Shown here: positions 45,167 to 54,568 of the stretch, in pieces
Position numbering within the stretch: position 1 is the stretch's first letter
How the letters are laid out: each line of letters starts with the position of its first letter
Assembly (NCBI RefSeq): GCF_005403045.1
Contig: NZ_BJCL01000001.1
Coordinates: forward strand, 62,001 to 126,000
Source: Pseudaquabacterium pictum
GTDB lineage: Bacteria > Pseudomonadota > Gammaproteobacteria > Burkholderiales > Burkholderiaceae_C
Length of the DNA: 64,000 nucleotides
Direction of reading: 5' to 3'
Translations under genes and position numbers: made by a program
Notes under the pieces: generated by a model
Databases searched by the model: none
The model's input: only the letters and a program-made list of their open reading frames with translations
Told to the model about the DNA's origin: nothing

Positions 45167-46198
45167 GTGGCGCCAGAGCCGCCCAGCCCCAAGCGCAGCC
45201 GCCGCGGCAGTGGCGCCGTCACCCTGCACGACGTGGCGCGCCTGGCCGGCGTGGCGCCGATCACCGCTTCGCGCGCGCTGAAGACACCGCAGCAGGTGTC
45301 CGAGGCGGTGCGCCAGAAGGTGGCCGATGCGGTGGCCCGCACCGGCTATGTGCCCAACCTGCTGGCCGGCGGCCTGGCCTCCACCCGCAGCCGGCTGGTG
45401 GCGGCGGTGGTGCCCACGATCTCGGGCATGGTGTTCCTGGAAACGGTGCAGTCGCTCACCGAGGCGTTGGCCGCGCACGGCTACCAGCTGATGCTGGGCC
45501 AGGCCGGCTACAGCGGCAACCGCGAAGACGCGCTGCTCGAAGCCATCATCGGCCGCCGGCCCGACGGCATCGTGCTCACCGGCATCATGCATTCGGCCGA
45601 AGGCCGCAGGCGGCTGCAGGCCGCGGGCATCCCGGTGGTCGAGACCTGGGACCTGACGCCCACGCCGATCGACATGCTGGTGGGCTTCTCGCACAGCGAG
45701 GTGGGCAGGGCGGTGGCGCTGTACCTGCATGCCAAGGGCCGCCAGCGCCTGGGCGTGGTGACCGGCGACGACGAGCGCGCCCGCCGGCGCAGTGCCGCCT
45801 TCCAGGCCGCCGCGCACACACTGGGATTGCCGGAGGTGCCCATCGTGCAGGTGGCCACGCCGACCACGCTGCAGCGCGGCCGGGATGGCCTGGCGCAGCT
45901 GCTGGCGCAGCAGCCGAGGGTGGATGCGGTGTTCTGCAGCTCGGACCTGCTGGCCCTGGGCGTGATGACCGAGGCCCGCACCCGTGGATTGGGCGTGCCG
46001 GACGATCTGGCGGTGGTGGGCTTCGGCGATCTGGAGTTCGCCGCTGCGCTGGCGCCGTCGCTGACGACCGTGCACATCAAGGGCGCGGCCATCGGCCGGC
46101 AGGCGGCGCAGTGCATCGTCGACCGGGCCGAGGGCCGCACCGTGGCCACGCCGGTGGTCGACATCGGCTTCTCCATCGTGCCGCGGCAGAGCGCCTGA
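45167..46198 (+). CDS. LacI-family transcriptional regulator of aldarate genes
   Basis: A 343-residue regulator with an N-terminal LacI helix-turn-helix (TLHDVARLAGVAPITASRAL) and a periplasmic-binding-type effector domain (VPTISGMVFLETVQSL, RPDGIVLTG, DAVFCSSDLLALG). It resembles GntR/GulR-type sugar-acid regulators. I start at GTG 45167; no ATG exists before the helix-turn-helix. It precedes the aldarate operon, whose leader carries two perfect 12-bp palindromes of LacI type, so repression with a sugar-acid or ketoaldarate effector is likely. Confidence 0.85.
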   Translation: MAPEPPSPKRSRRGSGAVTLHDVARLAGVAPITASRALKTPQQVSEAVRQKVADAVARTGYVPNLLAGGLASTRSRLVAAVVPTISGMVFLETVQSLTEALAAHGYQLMLGQAGYSGNREDALLEAIIGRRPDGIVLTGIMHSAEGRRRLQAAGIPVVETWDLTPTPIDMLVGFSHSEVGRAVALYLHAKGRQRLGVVTGDDERARRRSAAFQAAAHTLGLPEVPIVQVATPTTLQRGRDGLAQLLAQQPRVDAVFCSSDLLALGVMTEARTRGLGVPDDLAVVGFGDLEFAAALAPSLTTVHIKGAAIGRQAAQCIVDRAEGRTVATPVVDIGFSIVPRQSA

Positions 46199-46240
46199 TC
46201 CGGGTTTGACCTGAGCTGCAGCGCCTTGTCGCGCAGCATC

Positions 46241-46252
46241 GGTAGCGCTACC
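46241..46252. promoter_or_regulatory. LacI-type operator, copy 1
   Basis: GGTAGCGCTACC, a perfect 12-bp palindrome with the central CG typical of LacI/GntR-type operators. It lies 56 bases before the Bug gene start and overlaps a possible -10 TACCAT (46249-46254) with a weak -35 TTGTCG at 46226-46231. Confidence 0.75.
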
Positions 46253-46265
46253 ATTCGGCGGATTT

Positions 46266-46277
46266 GGTAGCGCTACC
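46266..46277. promoter_or_regulatory. LacI-type operator, copy 2
   Basis: A second exact copy of GGTAGCGCTACC, 25 bp from copy 1 centre to centre and 31 bases before the Bug gene start. Two sites at this spacing suggest cooperative repression by the adjacent LacI protein. Confidence 0.75.
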
Positions 46278-46307
46278 TTGCGCCTGCCGCACACAGGAGA
46301 CTGCACG

Positions 46308-47279
46308 ATGACCCGCCTGACCACCGCCCTGGCCGCACTGGCCCTGGCTTGCGCGCCACTGGGCGCCGCCTGGGCCGACACCTGGCCCAGCAAGCCGGTG
46401 ACCCTGCTGGTGCCGTTCCCGCCCGGCGGGTCCACCGACATGATCGCCCGCACCTTGGGGCCGAAGCTGCAGGAGAAGCTGGGCGGCACCTTCGTCGTGG
46501 CCAACCAGGCGGGTGCCGGCGGCACCGTGGGTGCGGCGGCGGCCAAGCGTGCGGCGCCCGATGGCTACACCATCTTCGTCTCGTCGCTGGGCCCGTTCGT
46601 CATCGGGCCGCACCTGGTCAAGGGCGTGGCCTACGACCCGCTGAAGGACTTCGACTACCTCACCGTGGCGGTGCAGGCGCCGAATGTGCTGGCGGTGCCG
46701 GCCGCGTCGCCGCACAAGAGCCTGGCCGACGTGCTGGCCTTCCACAAGGCCAACCCGGGCAAGATGAGCTTTGCCTCGGCCGGCAACGGCACCAGCGACC
46801 ACCTGACGGCCGAGCTGTTCTGGCAGGAGACCAGGACCACCGGCCTGCACATCCCCTACAAGGGCGGCGCGCCGGCGATGAGCGACCTGCTGGGCGGCCA
46901 GGTGGACGCCAGCTTCATGAACATCAACACCGGCCTGGCCAACATCAAGGGCGGCAAACTGCGGGCGCTGGCCATCACCAGTGCCAAGCGCTCGCCGCTG
47001 CTGCCCGATGTGCCGACCATGGACGAGCTGGGCTACAAGGGCGTCACCGTCACCTCCTGGCAGGCATTTACAGCGCCCAAAGGCCTGCCGGCCGACATCA
47101 AGGCCAAGCTGCACGAGGCCCTGCTGGCCGGCCTGGCCGACCCGGCCATCAAGACCAAGCTGCTGGACCTGGGCTTCGAGATCGTGGGCAACACGCCCGA
47201 GCAGTTCACCGCCTTCCAGGCCGCCGAGTTCGCGCGCTGGAAGAAGGTGATCGAGACCGGCAAGATCACGGCGGATTGA
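46308..47279 (+). CDS. Bug-family solute-binding protein
   Basis: A 323-residue periplasmic receptor with a Sec signal peptide (cut near [10 protein letters not shown]) and the Bug-family hallmarks [19 protein letters not shown] and the ligand-loop region near residue 160. Bug proteins bind carboxylic acids for tripartite tricarboxylate transporters. No TctA/TctB membrane genes are in the window, as is common for the many orphan Bug genes of Burkholderiales. As the first gene after the operators it probably binds glucarate or galactarate. Confidence 0.87.
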   Translation: MTRLTTALAALALACAPLGAAWADTWPSKPVTLLVPFPPGGSTDMIARTLGPKLQEKLGGTFVVANQAGAGGTVGAAAAKRAAPDGYTIFVSSLGPFVIGPHLVKGVAYDPLKDFDYLTVAVQAPNVLAVPAASPHKSLADVLAFHKANPGKMSFASAGNGTSDHLTAELFWQETRTTGLHIPYKGGAPAMSDLLGGQVDASFMNINTGLANIKGGKLRALAITSAKRSPLLPDVPTMDELGYKGVTVTSWQAFTAPKGLPADIKAKLHEALLAGLADPAIKTKLLDLGFEIVGNTPEQFTAFQAAEFARWKKVIETGKITAD

Positions 47280-48604
47280 TGGTGTCCACCCCCGTCATCA
47301 CTGCGCTGCGCGCCATCCCGGTGGCAGGGCGCGACAGCATGCTGCTCAACCTGAGCGGCGCGCACGGCCCGTTCTTCACCCGCAACCTGCTGATCCTGAC
47401 CGACAGCGCCGGCCGCACCGGCATCGGCGAAGTGCCCGGCGGCGAGAAGATCCGCCAGACGCTGGAGGATGCCGCCGCGCTGCTGATCGGCCAGCCCATC
47501 GGTGCCCACCTGCAGCTGCTGCAGCGGGTGCAGCAGACCTTTGCCGACCGCGACAGTGGCGGCCGTGGCCTGCAGACCTTCGATCTGCGCACCACCATCC
47601 ATGCGGTCACCGCCATCGAGTCGGCCCTGCTCGACCTGCTGGGCCAGCACCTGGGCGTGCCGGTGGCCGCCCTGCTGGGCGAGGGCCAGCAGCGCGATGC
47701 AGTGCAGATGCTCGGCTACCTGTTCTACGTGGGTGACCGGCGCCGCACCGATCTGCCGTATGTCGCTGACGACGACAGCAACGACTGGCTGAGCCTGCGC
47801 CACCGCACCGCGCTGACACCCGAGGCCATCGTGCGCCAGGCCGAGGCGGCGCAGGCGCGCTACGGCTTCCAGGATTTCAAGCTCAAGGGCGGCGTGGTGG
47901 CCGGCGAGGAAGAGGTGGCCGCCGTCACCGCGCTGCACCAGCGCTTCCCGCAGGCCCGCATCACGCTGGACCCGAACGGCGCCTGGTCGCTGAAGGACGC
48001 GGTGCGCCTGATGCGTGATCTGCACGGCGTGGTGGCCTATGCCGAAGACCCCTGCGGTGCCGAAGGTGGCTTCAGCGGCCGCGAGGTGATGGCCGAGTTC
48101 CGCCGCGCCACCGGCCTGCCCACGGCCACCAACATGGTGGCCACCGACTGGCGCCAGCTGGCCCATGCGCTGGCGCTGCAGAGCGTGGACATCCCGCTGG
48201 CCGATCCGCATTTCTGGACCATGGCCGGCAGCGTGCGGGTGGCCCAGACCTGCCGCGACTGGGGCCTGACCTGGGGCAGCCACTCCAACAACCACTTCGA
48301 TGTGTCGCTGGCGATGTTCACCCATGTGGGCGCGGCCGCGCCCGGCAAGGTGACGGCCATCGACACCCACTGGATCTGGCAGGACGGCCAGTTCCTGACG
48401 GAAGCGCCGCTGCAGATCGTCGGCGGCATGGTGCAGGTGCCGCAGGCGCCTGGCCTGGGCGTGACGCTGGACATGGGCGCGGTGGAACGCGCCCACCAGC
48501 TCTACCTGCAGCACGGCCTGGGTGCACGCGACGATGCCGTGGCGATGCAGCACCTGATTCCCGGCTGGCGCTTCGATCCCAAGCGGCCGGCCCTGCTGCG
48601 CTGA
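47279..48604 (+). CDS. gudD: glucarate dehydratase
   Basis: A 441-residue enolase-superfamily enzyme close to E. coli GudD (446 residues). It has the KxK motif in DFKLKGG, metal ligands in LDPNGAW and YAEDPCGAE, and the HSNNHFDVS His region. It dehydrates D-glucarate to 5-dehydro-4-deoxyglucarate. The ATG overlaps the Bug stop by one base (TGATG). Its neighbours complete the route to pyruvate and glycerate. Confidence 0.9.
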   Translation: MVSTPVITALRAIPVAGRDSMLLNLSGAHGPFFTRNLLILTDSAGRTGIGEVPGGEKIRQTLEDAAALLIGQPIGAHLQLLQRVQQTFADRDSGGRGLQTFDLRTTIHAVTAIESALLDLLGQHLGVPVAALLGEGQQRDAVQMLGYLFYVGDRRRTDLPYVADDDSNDWLSLRHRTALTPEAIVRQAEAAQARYGFQDFKLKGGVVAGEEEVAAVTALHQRFPQARITLDPNGAWSLKDAVRLMRDLHGVVAYAEDPCGAEGGFSGREVMAEFRRATGLPTATNMVATDWRQLAHALALQSVDIPLADPHFWTMAGSVRVAQTCRDWGLTWGSHSNNHFDVSLAMFTHVGAAAPGKVTAIDTHWIWQDGQFLTEAPLQIVGGMVQVPQAPGLGVTLDMGAVERAHQLYLQHGLGARDDAVAMQHLIPGWRFDPKRPALLR

Positions 48605-48624
48605 CAACTTTCCCAGGAGACCCC

Positions 48625-49590
48625 ATGCATCCCACCACCACCCGCCGCACCTTGATCGCCGCCCTGGCGCTGGCCGCCTGCACCGCTGCCCAGGCCCAGG
48701 CCTGGCCCAGCAAGACGCTGCGCATCGTGGTGCCGTACCCGCCCGGCGGCTCGTCGGACATCATTGCCCGGGCCATCGCCCCGGCCCTGGGCGAGGCCTT
48801 CGGCCAGACCGTGGTGGTGGAGAACAAGCCCGGCGCCAACGGCAACACCGGCACCGATTTCGTGGCCAAGAGCAACGACGGCCACACCCTGCTGCTGTGT
48901 GACGTGGGCGCGCTGGCCATCACCGCCTCGGTCTACAAGCAGCTGCCGTTCGACCCGGGCAAGGACCTGCGCGGCGTCACCATGCTGGCCTATTCGCCGC
49001 ACCTGCTGGTGGTGCACCCGTCGGTGCCGGCCAACAACCTGGCCGAGCTGGTGGCGCTGTCGAAGAAGCAGAAGCTGAACTTCGCCGTCACCGCCATCGG
49101 CAGCGCGCCGCACATGGCCGGCGTGGCGGTGGAGAAGGCCACCGGCGCCGAATGGGCCTACATCCCCTACAAGGGCGGCGCCCAGGCCATCGGCGACACC
49201 GTCGCCGGCCAGACCCAGGTGCTGATGAACGGCATGCTGGCCACGCTGCCGCAGGTGCAGGCCGGCAAGCTGAAGGTGCTGGGCGTGAGCAAGGCGACCC
49301 GCATGCCGTTGCTGGGCAATGTGCCCACCATCGCCGAGCAGGGCGTCAAGGGCTTCGAGAGCGGCACCTGGCAGGGCCTGTTGGTGCCCGCAGCCACGCC
49401 GCCGGCGGTGCTGGCCAGGCTGTCGGCCGAGGTCACCCGCATCATCCGCAGCCCGGCGGTGCGCGAGCGCCTGGTGTCGCAGGGTGCCGAGGTGCACACC
49501 ATGAGCCCGGCCGAGTTCACCGCCTTCTTCGAGCGCGAGCGCAAGCAGTGGGCCGGCACGGTCGCACAAAGCGGTGTCAAGATCGACTGA
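48625..49590 (+). CDS. Bug-family solute-binding protein
   Basis: A 321-residue Bug receptor with a signal peptide (cut near AQAQAWPSK) and the WPSKTLRIVVPYPPGGSSD start. It differs clearly from the receptor at 46308-47279, so the operon may import two substrates, for example glucarate and galactarate. It sits between gudD and garL with gaps of 20 and 27 bases. Confidence 0.87.
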   Translation: MHPTTTRRTLIAALALAACTAAQAQAWPSKTLRIVVPYPPGGSSDIIARAIAPALGEAFGQTVVVENKPGANGNTGTDFVAKSNDGHTLLLCDVGALAITASVYKQLPFDPGKDLRGVTMLAYSPHLLVVHPSVPANNLAELVALSKKQKLNFAVTAIGSAPHMAGVAVEKATGAEWAYIPYKGGAQAIGDTVAGQTQVLMNGMLATLPQVQAGKLKVLGVSKATRMPLLGNVPTIAEQGVKGFESGTWQGLLVPAATPPAVLARLSAEVTRIIRSPAVRERLVSQGAEVHTMSPAEFTAFFERERKQWAGTVAQSGVKID

Positions 49591-49617
49591 TCCCTCACTT
49601 CACCCAAGGACGTTCCC

Positions 49618-50406
49618 ATGCGGACCAACAACCTGCGCACGATCTGGCAAGCCGGCGGCGCCGCCGTCAACGGCTGGCTGGCCGTGCCCAACAGCTTCTC
49701 CGCCGAAGTCATGGCCCACCAGGGCTGGGACACGCTCACCATCGACCTGCAGCACGGCGTGGTCGACTACCAGGCGATGGTGACCATGCTGCAGGCCATC
49801 AGCACCACGCCCACCGTGCCGGTGGTGCGCGTGCCCTGGCTGGAGCCCGGCATCCTGATGAAGGCGCTGGACGCCGGCGCCTACGCGGTGATCTGCCCGA
49901 TGGTCAGCACCCGGGAAGAAGCGCAGAAGCTGGTGGCCTGGACCACCTATGCGCCCAAGGGCACCCGCAGCTTCGGCCCGGTGCGGGCGCTGTACTACGG
50001 CGGCGCCGATTACCCGGCCCATGCCGACAAGACGGTGGTGCGCTTCGCGATGATCGAGACGGCCGCGGCGCTGGACAACCTCGACGACATCCTGTCGGTC
50101 GAAGGGCTGGATGCGGTCTACATCGGCCCGTCCGATCTGTCGCTGGCCCTGGGCTGCAAGCCCAGCATGGACGACCTGGAGCCCAAGGCCCAGCAGGCGG
50201 TGGAGCACATCCTGGCCCGCGCCAAGCACCACGGCGTGGTGGCCGGCATCCACAACGCCGGGCCGGCGTCGGCACTGCGGCGCATCGGCATGGGCTTCCA
50301 GTTCGTCACCGTCAGCTCGGACGCCAAGCTGATCGCCGAAGGCTCGCAGCAGATCATGGCCGCGATGCGTGCCGGCCAGCCGGCCAAGCCGTCCAGCGGC
50401 TACTGA
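49618..50406 (+). CDS. garL: 2-dehydro-3-deoxyglucarate aldolase, HpcH/HpaI family
   Basis: A 262-residue class II aldolase of the HpcH/HpaI family (E. coli GarL 256). DLQHGVVDY carries the active-site His, and the metal ligands are Glu in FAMIETAAAL and Asp in YIGPSDLSLAL. It cleaves 5-dehydro-4-deoxyglucarate (or the 2-dehydro-3-deoxy form) into pyruvate and tartronate semialdehyde. Its position between a Bug gene and garR supports this over the aromatic HpaI reaction. Confidence 0.85.
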   Translation: MRTNNLRTIWQAGGAAVNGWLAVPNSFSAEVMAHQGWDTLTIDLQHGVVDYQAMVTMLQAISTTPTVPVVRVPWLEPGILMKALDAGAYAVICPMVSTREEAQKLVAWTTYAPKGTRSFGPVRALYYGGADYPAHADKTVVRFAMIETAAALDNLDDILSVEGLDAVYIGPSDLSLALGCKPSMDDLEPKAQQAVEHILARAKHHGVVAGIHNAGPASALRRIGMGFQFVTVSSDAKLIAEGSQQIMAAMRAGQPAKPSSGY

Positions 50407-50437
50407 TTCCACCCCATCAACCAAGGACCACATTCCC

Positions 50438-51331
50438 ATGAACGTCGGATTCATCGGCCTGGGCATCATGGGCACGCCGATGGCGTTGCACCTGCTCAAC
50501 GCCGGCCACCAGCTCTTCGTCACCACCCGCAGCAAGCTGCCCGAGGCGGTGGCGGCCACCAGCGCCGTGCGCTGTGCCAATGCCGCCGAGGTGGCGCGCC
50601 AGGCCGAGGTGGTGTTCCTGATGGTGCCGGACACGCCGGATGTGGAGCAGGTGCTGTTCGGTGCTGGCGGCGTGGCCGAGGCGCTTCCGTGCGCCGGCGC
50701 CCGCAAGGTGGTGGTCGACATGAGCAGCATCTCGCCGATGGCCACCAAGGCCTTCGCCGCGAAGATCAATGCGCTGGGTGCCGACTACATCGACGCGCCG
50801 GTCTCCGGTGGAGAGGTGGGCGCCAAGGCCGCCAGCCTGACCGTCATGTGCGGTGGTGACCAGGTCGTTTTCGACCGCGTGCTGCCGCTGCTGCAGCTGA
50901 TGGGCAAGAACATCACCCTGGTGGGTGGCAATGGCGATGGCCAGACCACCAAGGTGGCCAACCAGATCATCGTGGCACTGAACATCGCCGCCGTCGGCGA
51001 GGCCCTGCTGTTCGCCAGCAAGGCCGGCGCTGACCCGGCCAAGGTGCGCCAGGCACTGATGGGCGGCTTCGCCAGCAGCCGCATCCTGGAAGTGCATGGC
51101 GAGCGCATGATCAAGCGCACCTTCAACCCCGGCTTCCGCATCAAGCTGCACCAGAAGGACCTGAACCTGGCGCTGCAGGGCGCGCGCGAGATCGGCGTGG
51201 CGCTGCCGCAGACCGCCGGTGCCGCCCAGCTGATGCAGGTGTGCGCGGCCAACGGCATGGGCGACCTCGACCATTCGGCGCTGGTGAAGGCGCTGGAGCG
51301 CATGGCCGACCACCCCGTCGCCGAGGGTTGA
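50438..51331 (+). CDS. garR: tartronate semialdehyde reductase
   Basis: A 297-residue beta-hydroxyacid dehydrogenase, the length of E. coli GarR. It has the dinucleotide start GFIGLGIMGTPMALHL, the substrate loop DAPVSGGEVGA, and the catalytic Lys in GQTTKVANQI. It reduces tartronate semialdehyde to D-glycerate. No glycerate kinase gene follows in the window. The start at 50438 comes after CAAGGACC. Confidence 0.9.
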   Translation: MNVGFIGLGIMGTPMALHLLNAGHQLFVTTRSKLPEAVAATSAVRCANAAEVARQAEVVFLMVPDTPDVEQVLFGAGGVAEALPCAGARKVVVDMSSISPMATKAFAAKINALGADYIDAPVSGGEVGAKAASLTVMCGGDQVVFDRVLPLLQLMGKNITLVGGNGDGQTTKVANQIIVALNIAAVGEALLFASKAGADPAKVRQALMGGFASSRILEVHGERMIKRTFNPGFRIKLHQKDLNLALQGAREIGVALPQTAGAAQLMQVCAANGMGDLDHSALVKALERMADHPVAEG

Positions 51332-51333
51332 GC

Positions 51334-52458
51334 TTGGACCGCATCGCCCACATCCGCCTGTCCAGCGTCATCCTGCCGCTGGCCAATCCGATCAGCGATG
51401 CCAAGGTGCTGACCGGCCGGCAGAAGCCGATGACCGAAATCGCGATGCTGTTTGCCGAGCTGCAGACGGCCGACGGCCACACCGGCCTGGGCCTGAGCTA
51501 CAGCAAGCGCGCCGGTGGCCCGGGTCAGTTCGCCCATGCGCGGGAGCTGGCGCCCACGCTGATCGGCGAAGACCCGAACGACATCGCCCGGCTGTGGAAC
51601 AAGCTGTGCTGGGCCGGCGCGTCGGTGGGCCGCAGCGGCCTGGCGGTGCAGGCCATCGGCGCTTTCGACGTGGCGCTGTACGACCTGAAGGCGCGCCGCG
51701 CCAGTCTGCCGCTGGCCAAGCTGCTGGGCGCCTGGCGCGACAGCGTGGCCTGCTACAACACCTCGGGCGGCTTTCTGCACACGCCGCTGGAGCAGTTGCT
51801 GGTCAATGCCCAGGCCTCGCGCGAGCGTGGCATCGGCGGCATCAAGCTCAAGGTGGGCCAGCCCGACCGGGCGCTGGACTTGCGCCGCGTGGAAGCCGTG
51901 CGCAAGCACCTGGGCGATGACGCGCCGATCATGGTCGACGCCAACCAGCAATGGGACCGGCCCACCGCCCAGCGCATGTGCCGCGCCTTCGAGGATTTCA
52001 ACCTCGTCTGGATCGAGGAGCCGCTGGACGCCGACGACCACGCTGGCCATGCCGCGCTGGCCGCGCAGTTCGACACGCCGATCGCCACCGGCGAGATGCT
52101 GACCAGCGTGGCCGACCATGCCAGCCTGATCCGCCACGGCGCGGCGGACTACCTGATGCCGGACGCGCCGCGGGTGGGCGGCATCACGCCCTTCCTGAAG
52201 ATTGCGGCCCAGGCCGAGGCCGCCGGCGTGATGCTGGCGCCGCACTTCGCGATGGAACTGCATGTGCACCTGGCCGCGGCCTACCCGACCGAGCCCTGGG
52301 TGGAGCACTTCGACTGGCTGGAACCGCTGTTCAACGAGCGGCTGGCCATCGCCAACGGGCGGATGCTGGTGCCGACACGACCAGGCCTGGGCCTCAGCCT
52401 GAGCGACCAGGCCCGTGCCTGGACCCGGCAGACCGCCGAGTTCGGTGTCCGCCCCTGA
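51334..52458 (+). CDS. L-talarate/galactarate dehydratase, enolase superfamily
   Basis: A 374-residue mandelate racemase-type enzyme. KLKVG gives the KxK acid/base pair; metal ligands lie in [17 protein letters not shown] and ATGEM; the catalytic His is in APHFAMELH. This set matches talarate/galactarate dehydratase rather than muconate cycloisomerase. The start is a TTG at 51334 behind GAGGG, two bases after garR; no ATG fits. It would dehydrate galactarate by a route unrelated to the GarD protein next door. Confidence 0.84.
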   Translation: MDRIAHIRLSSVILPLANPISDAKVLTGRQKPMTEIAMLFAELQTADGHTGLGLSYSKRAGGPGQFAHARELAPTLIGEDPNDIARLWNKLCWAGASVGRSGLAVQAIGAFDVALYDLKARRASLPLAKLLGAWRDSVACYNTSGGFLHTPLEQLLVNAQASRERGIGGIKLKVGQPDRALDLRRVEAVRKHLGDDAPIMVDANQQWDRPTAQRMCRAFEDFNLVWIEEPLDADDHAGHAALAAQFDTPIATGEMLTSVADHASLIRHGAADYLMPDAPRVGGITPFLKIAAQAEAAGVMLAPHFAMELHVHLAAAYPTEPWVEHFDWLEPLFNERLAIANGRMLVPTRPGLGLSLSDQARAWTRQTAEFGVRP

Positions 52459-52474
52459 ATTGCAAGCCACCGCC

Positions 52475-54046
52475 ATGAACGCTGTTCCGCACACCATCCG
52501 CATGCATGCGGCCGACAACGTGGCCATCGTCGGCAACGATGGCGGGCTGGATGCCGGCACCGCCCTGGTCAACGAGCCCGGTGCCGGCCTGGTGCTGAAG
52601 GACCGTGTCCCGCAAGGCCACAAGGTTGCTCTGGTCGACATCCCCGCCGGCGCGCCGGTGCTGCGCTACGGCATCCCCATCGGCCATGCGCTGAAAGACA
52701 TCGAAGCCGGCCGCTGGGTGCATGAGCGGCTGCTGCAGATGCCCGACGCGCGCGGCCTGGTCGACCTGCCGATGGCCACCGCCACGCCGCCCGATCTACC
52801 GCCGCTGACCGGCCACACCTTCGAGGGCTACCGCAATGCCGACGGCTCGGTGGGCACGCGCAATCTCCTGGCCATCACCCAGACGGTGCAGTGCGTGGCC
52901 GGCGTGGTCGACTTTGCGGTGCAGCGCATCCGGGCCGAGCTGTTGCCGCGCTACCCGAACGTCGACGGCGTGGTGGCGCTGGAACATGGCTACGGCTGCG
53001 GCGTGGCCATCGATGCGCCCGATGCCAAGGTGCCGATCCGCACGCTGCGCCACATCAGCCTGAACCCCAACTTCGGCGGTGAGGTGATGGTGGTGAGCCT
53101 GGGCTGCGAGAAGCTGCAGCCCGAGCGGCTGCTGCCGCCCGGCAGTTTTGCGATCCGCGATGAGCGGGCCGCCGACGATTCCCAACTGGACGTGGTCTGC
53201 CTGCAGGACAACGCCCATGTCGGCTTCCTGTCGATGGTCGACAGCATCGTGCGCCAGGCCGATGCACACCTGCAGCGCCTGAACGCCCGCCGCCGCGAGA
53301 CCGTGCCCGCCAGCGAACTGGTGGTGGGCGTGCAGTGCGGCGGCAGCGATGCCTTCAGCGGCGTCACCGCCAACCCGGCGGTGGGCTTCTGCACCGATCT
53401 GCTGGTGCGTGCCGGCGCCAGCGTGCTGTTCAGCGAGACCACCGAGGTGCGCGACGGCATCGCCCAGCTGACCGCCCGCGCCGCGACGCCCGCCGTGGCC
53501 GACGCCCTGGTGCGCGAGATGGCCTGGTACGACGCCTACCTGCAGCGCGGCGGCGCCGACCGCAGCGCCAACACCACGCCGGGCAACAAGGCCGGCGGGC
53601 TGAGCAACATCGTCGAGAAGGCGATGGGCTCGATCGTCAAGAGCGGCAGCGCGCCGATCCGGCAGGTGCTGGCGCCCGGCGAGAAGCTGCAGGGCAGGGG
53701 GCTGACCTACTGCGCCACGCCGGCCAGTGATTTCATTTGCGGCACGCTGCAGCTGGCCGCCGGCATGAACCTGCATGTCTTCACCACCGGCCGCGGCACG
53801 CCCTACGGCCTGGCCGAGTGCCCGGTGATCAAGGTGGCCACCCGCACAGATCTGGCGCGCCGATGGCACGACCTGATGGACGTGAATGCTGGCACGATCG
53901 CCGACGGCACCCAGACCATCGAGCAGGTGGGCTGGCAGCTGTTCCAGCTGATGCTGGACGTGGCCAGCGGCCGCAAGAAGACCTGGGCCGAGCAGTGGAA
54001 GCTGCACAACGCGCTGGTGCTGTTCAATCCTGCGCCGGTGACCTGA
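52475..54046 (+). CDS. garD: galactarate dehydratase, UxaA/GarD family
   Basis: A 523-residue protein, exactly the length of E. coli GarD. The N-terminal SAF-like domain (residues 1-100) is followed by the large UxaA-type domain with the Cys-containing segments [20 protein letters not shown] and [10 protein letters not shown]. Such enzymes use iron to dehydrate galactarate to 5-dehydro-4-deoxyglucarate. It ends the aldarate operon and overlaps by 23 bases the convergent DUF1428 gene. Confidence 0.9.
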   Translation: MNAVPHTIRMHAADNVAIVGNDGGLDAGTALVNEPGAGLVLKDRVPQGHKVALVDIPAGAPVLRYGIPIGHALKDIEAGRWVHERLLQMPDARGLVDLPMATATPPDLPPLTGHTFEGYRNADGSVGTRNLLAITQTVQCVAGVVDFAVQRIRAELLPRYPNVDGVVALEHGYGCGVAIDAPDAKVPIRTLRHISLNPNFGGEVMVVSLGCEKLQPERLLPPGSFAIRDERAADDSQLDVVCLQDNAHVGFLSMVDSIVRQADAHLQRLNARRRETVPASELVVGVQCGGSDAFSGVTANPAVGFCTDLLVRAGASVLFSETTEVRDGIAQLTARAATPAVADALVREMAWYDAYLQRGGADRSANTTPGNKAGGLSNIVEKAMGSIVKSGSAPIRQVLAPGEKLQGRGLTYCATPASDFICGTLQLAAGMNLHVFTTGRGTPYGLAECPVIKVATRTDLARRWHDLMDVNAGTIADGTQTIEQVGWQLFQLMLDVASGRKKTWAEQWKLHNALVLFNPAPVT

Positions 54047-54416
54047 GTCTGGCCTTCACGTCGACCACCCTCGTGAAGCCGCCGAAGATCATGCGCTTGC
54101 CGTCGAACGGCATGGGCGGGTTGCCGGGCGTGGCAGGATCCATGCGCGGGTCTTCCATCATCTTCTTCATCCCGGCGTCGCGGGTGGCCTTGTCAGGCCA
54201 TTCGACCCAGGCGAAGGCGACGGTCTCCTCGGGCGTGGCCTGCACGGCGCGGCGGAAGTCGGTGAGCTTGCCGTCGGGCACGTCGTCGCCCCAGGCCTCG
54301 ACCACGCGGAGGGCACCCAGCTCGAGGAACAGCGGGTCGAAATGACTGGCATGCGCGATGAATGCCTGCCGGTTGGCGGTGGGAACCGCGATCACGAAAC
54401 CATCGATGTAGGACAT
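54024..54416 (-). CDS. DUF1428 family protein
   Basis: A 130-residue protein starting [12 protein letters not shown] and ending in FGGFTRVVD, like E. coli YbaA of the DUF1428 family (dimeric alpha/beta barrel fold, function unknown). The ATG at 54416 has AAGGAG 8 bases upstream; an upstream extension to 54560 would enter the promoter region of the MATE gene. It overlaps the end of garD on the other strand. Confidence 0.83.
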   Translation of the reverse strand: MSYIDGFVIAVPTANRQAFIAHASHFDPLFLELGALRVVEAWGDDVPDGKLTDFRRAVQATPEETVAFAWVEWPDKATRDAGMKKMMEDPRMDPATPGNPPMPFDGKRMIFGGFTRVVDVKARLRSPAQD

Positions 54417-54568
54417 TGCTTCACTCCTTGTGGGTGGACAGGGCGGCGCACCCGCCTGTGGGCGCGCGCAAGCCTTGGTCGAACGGCAACGGGCCAAATC
54501 GACAGGGCCCACCGCCAGGCCTGCCGCCTGGGCGACAGCCCAATGCTGCACGCTGGCCATACTGCCCC

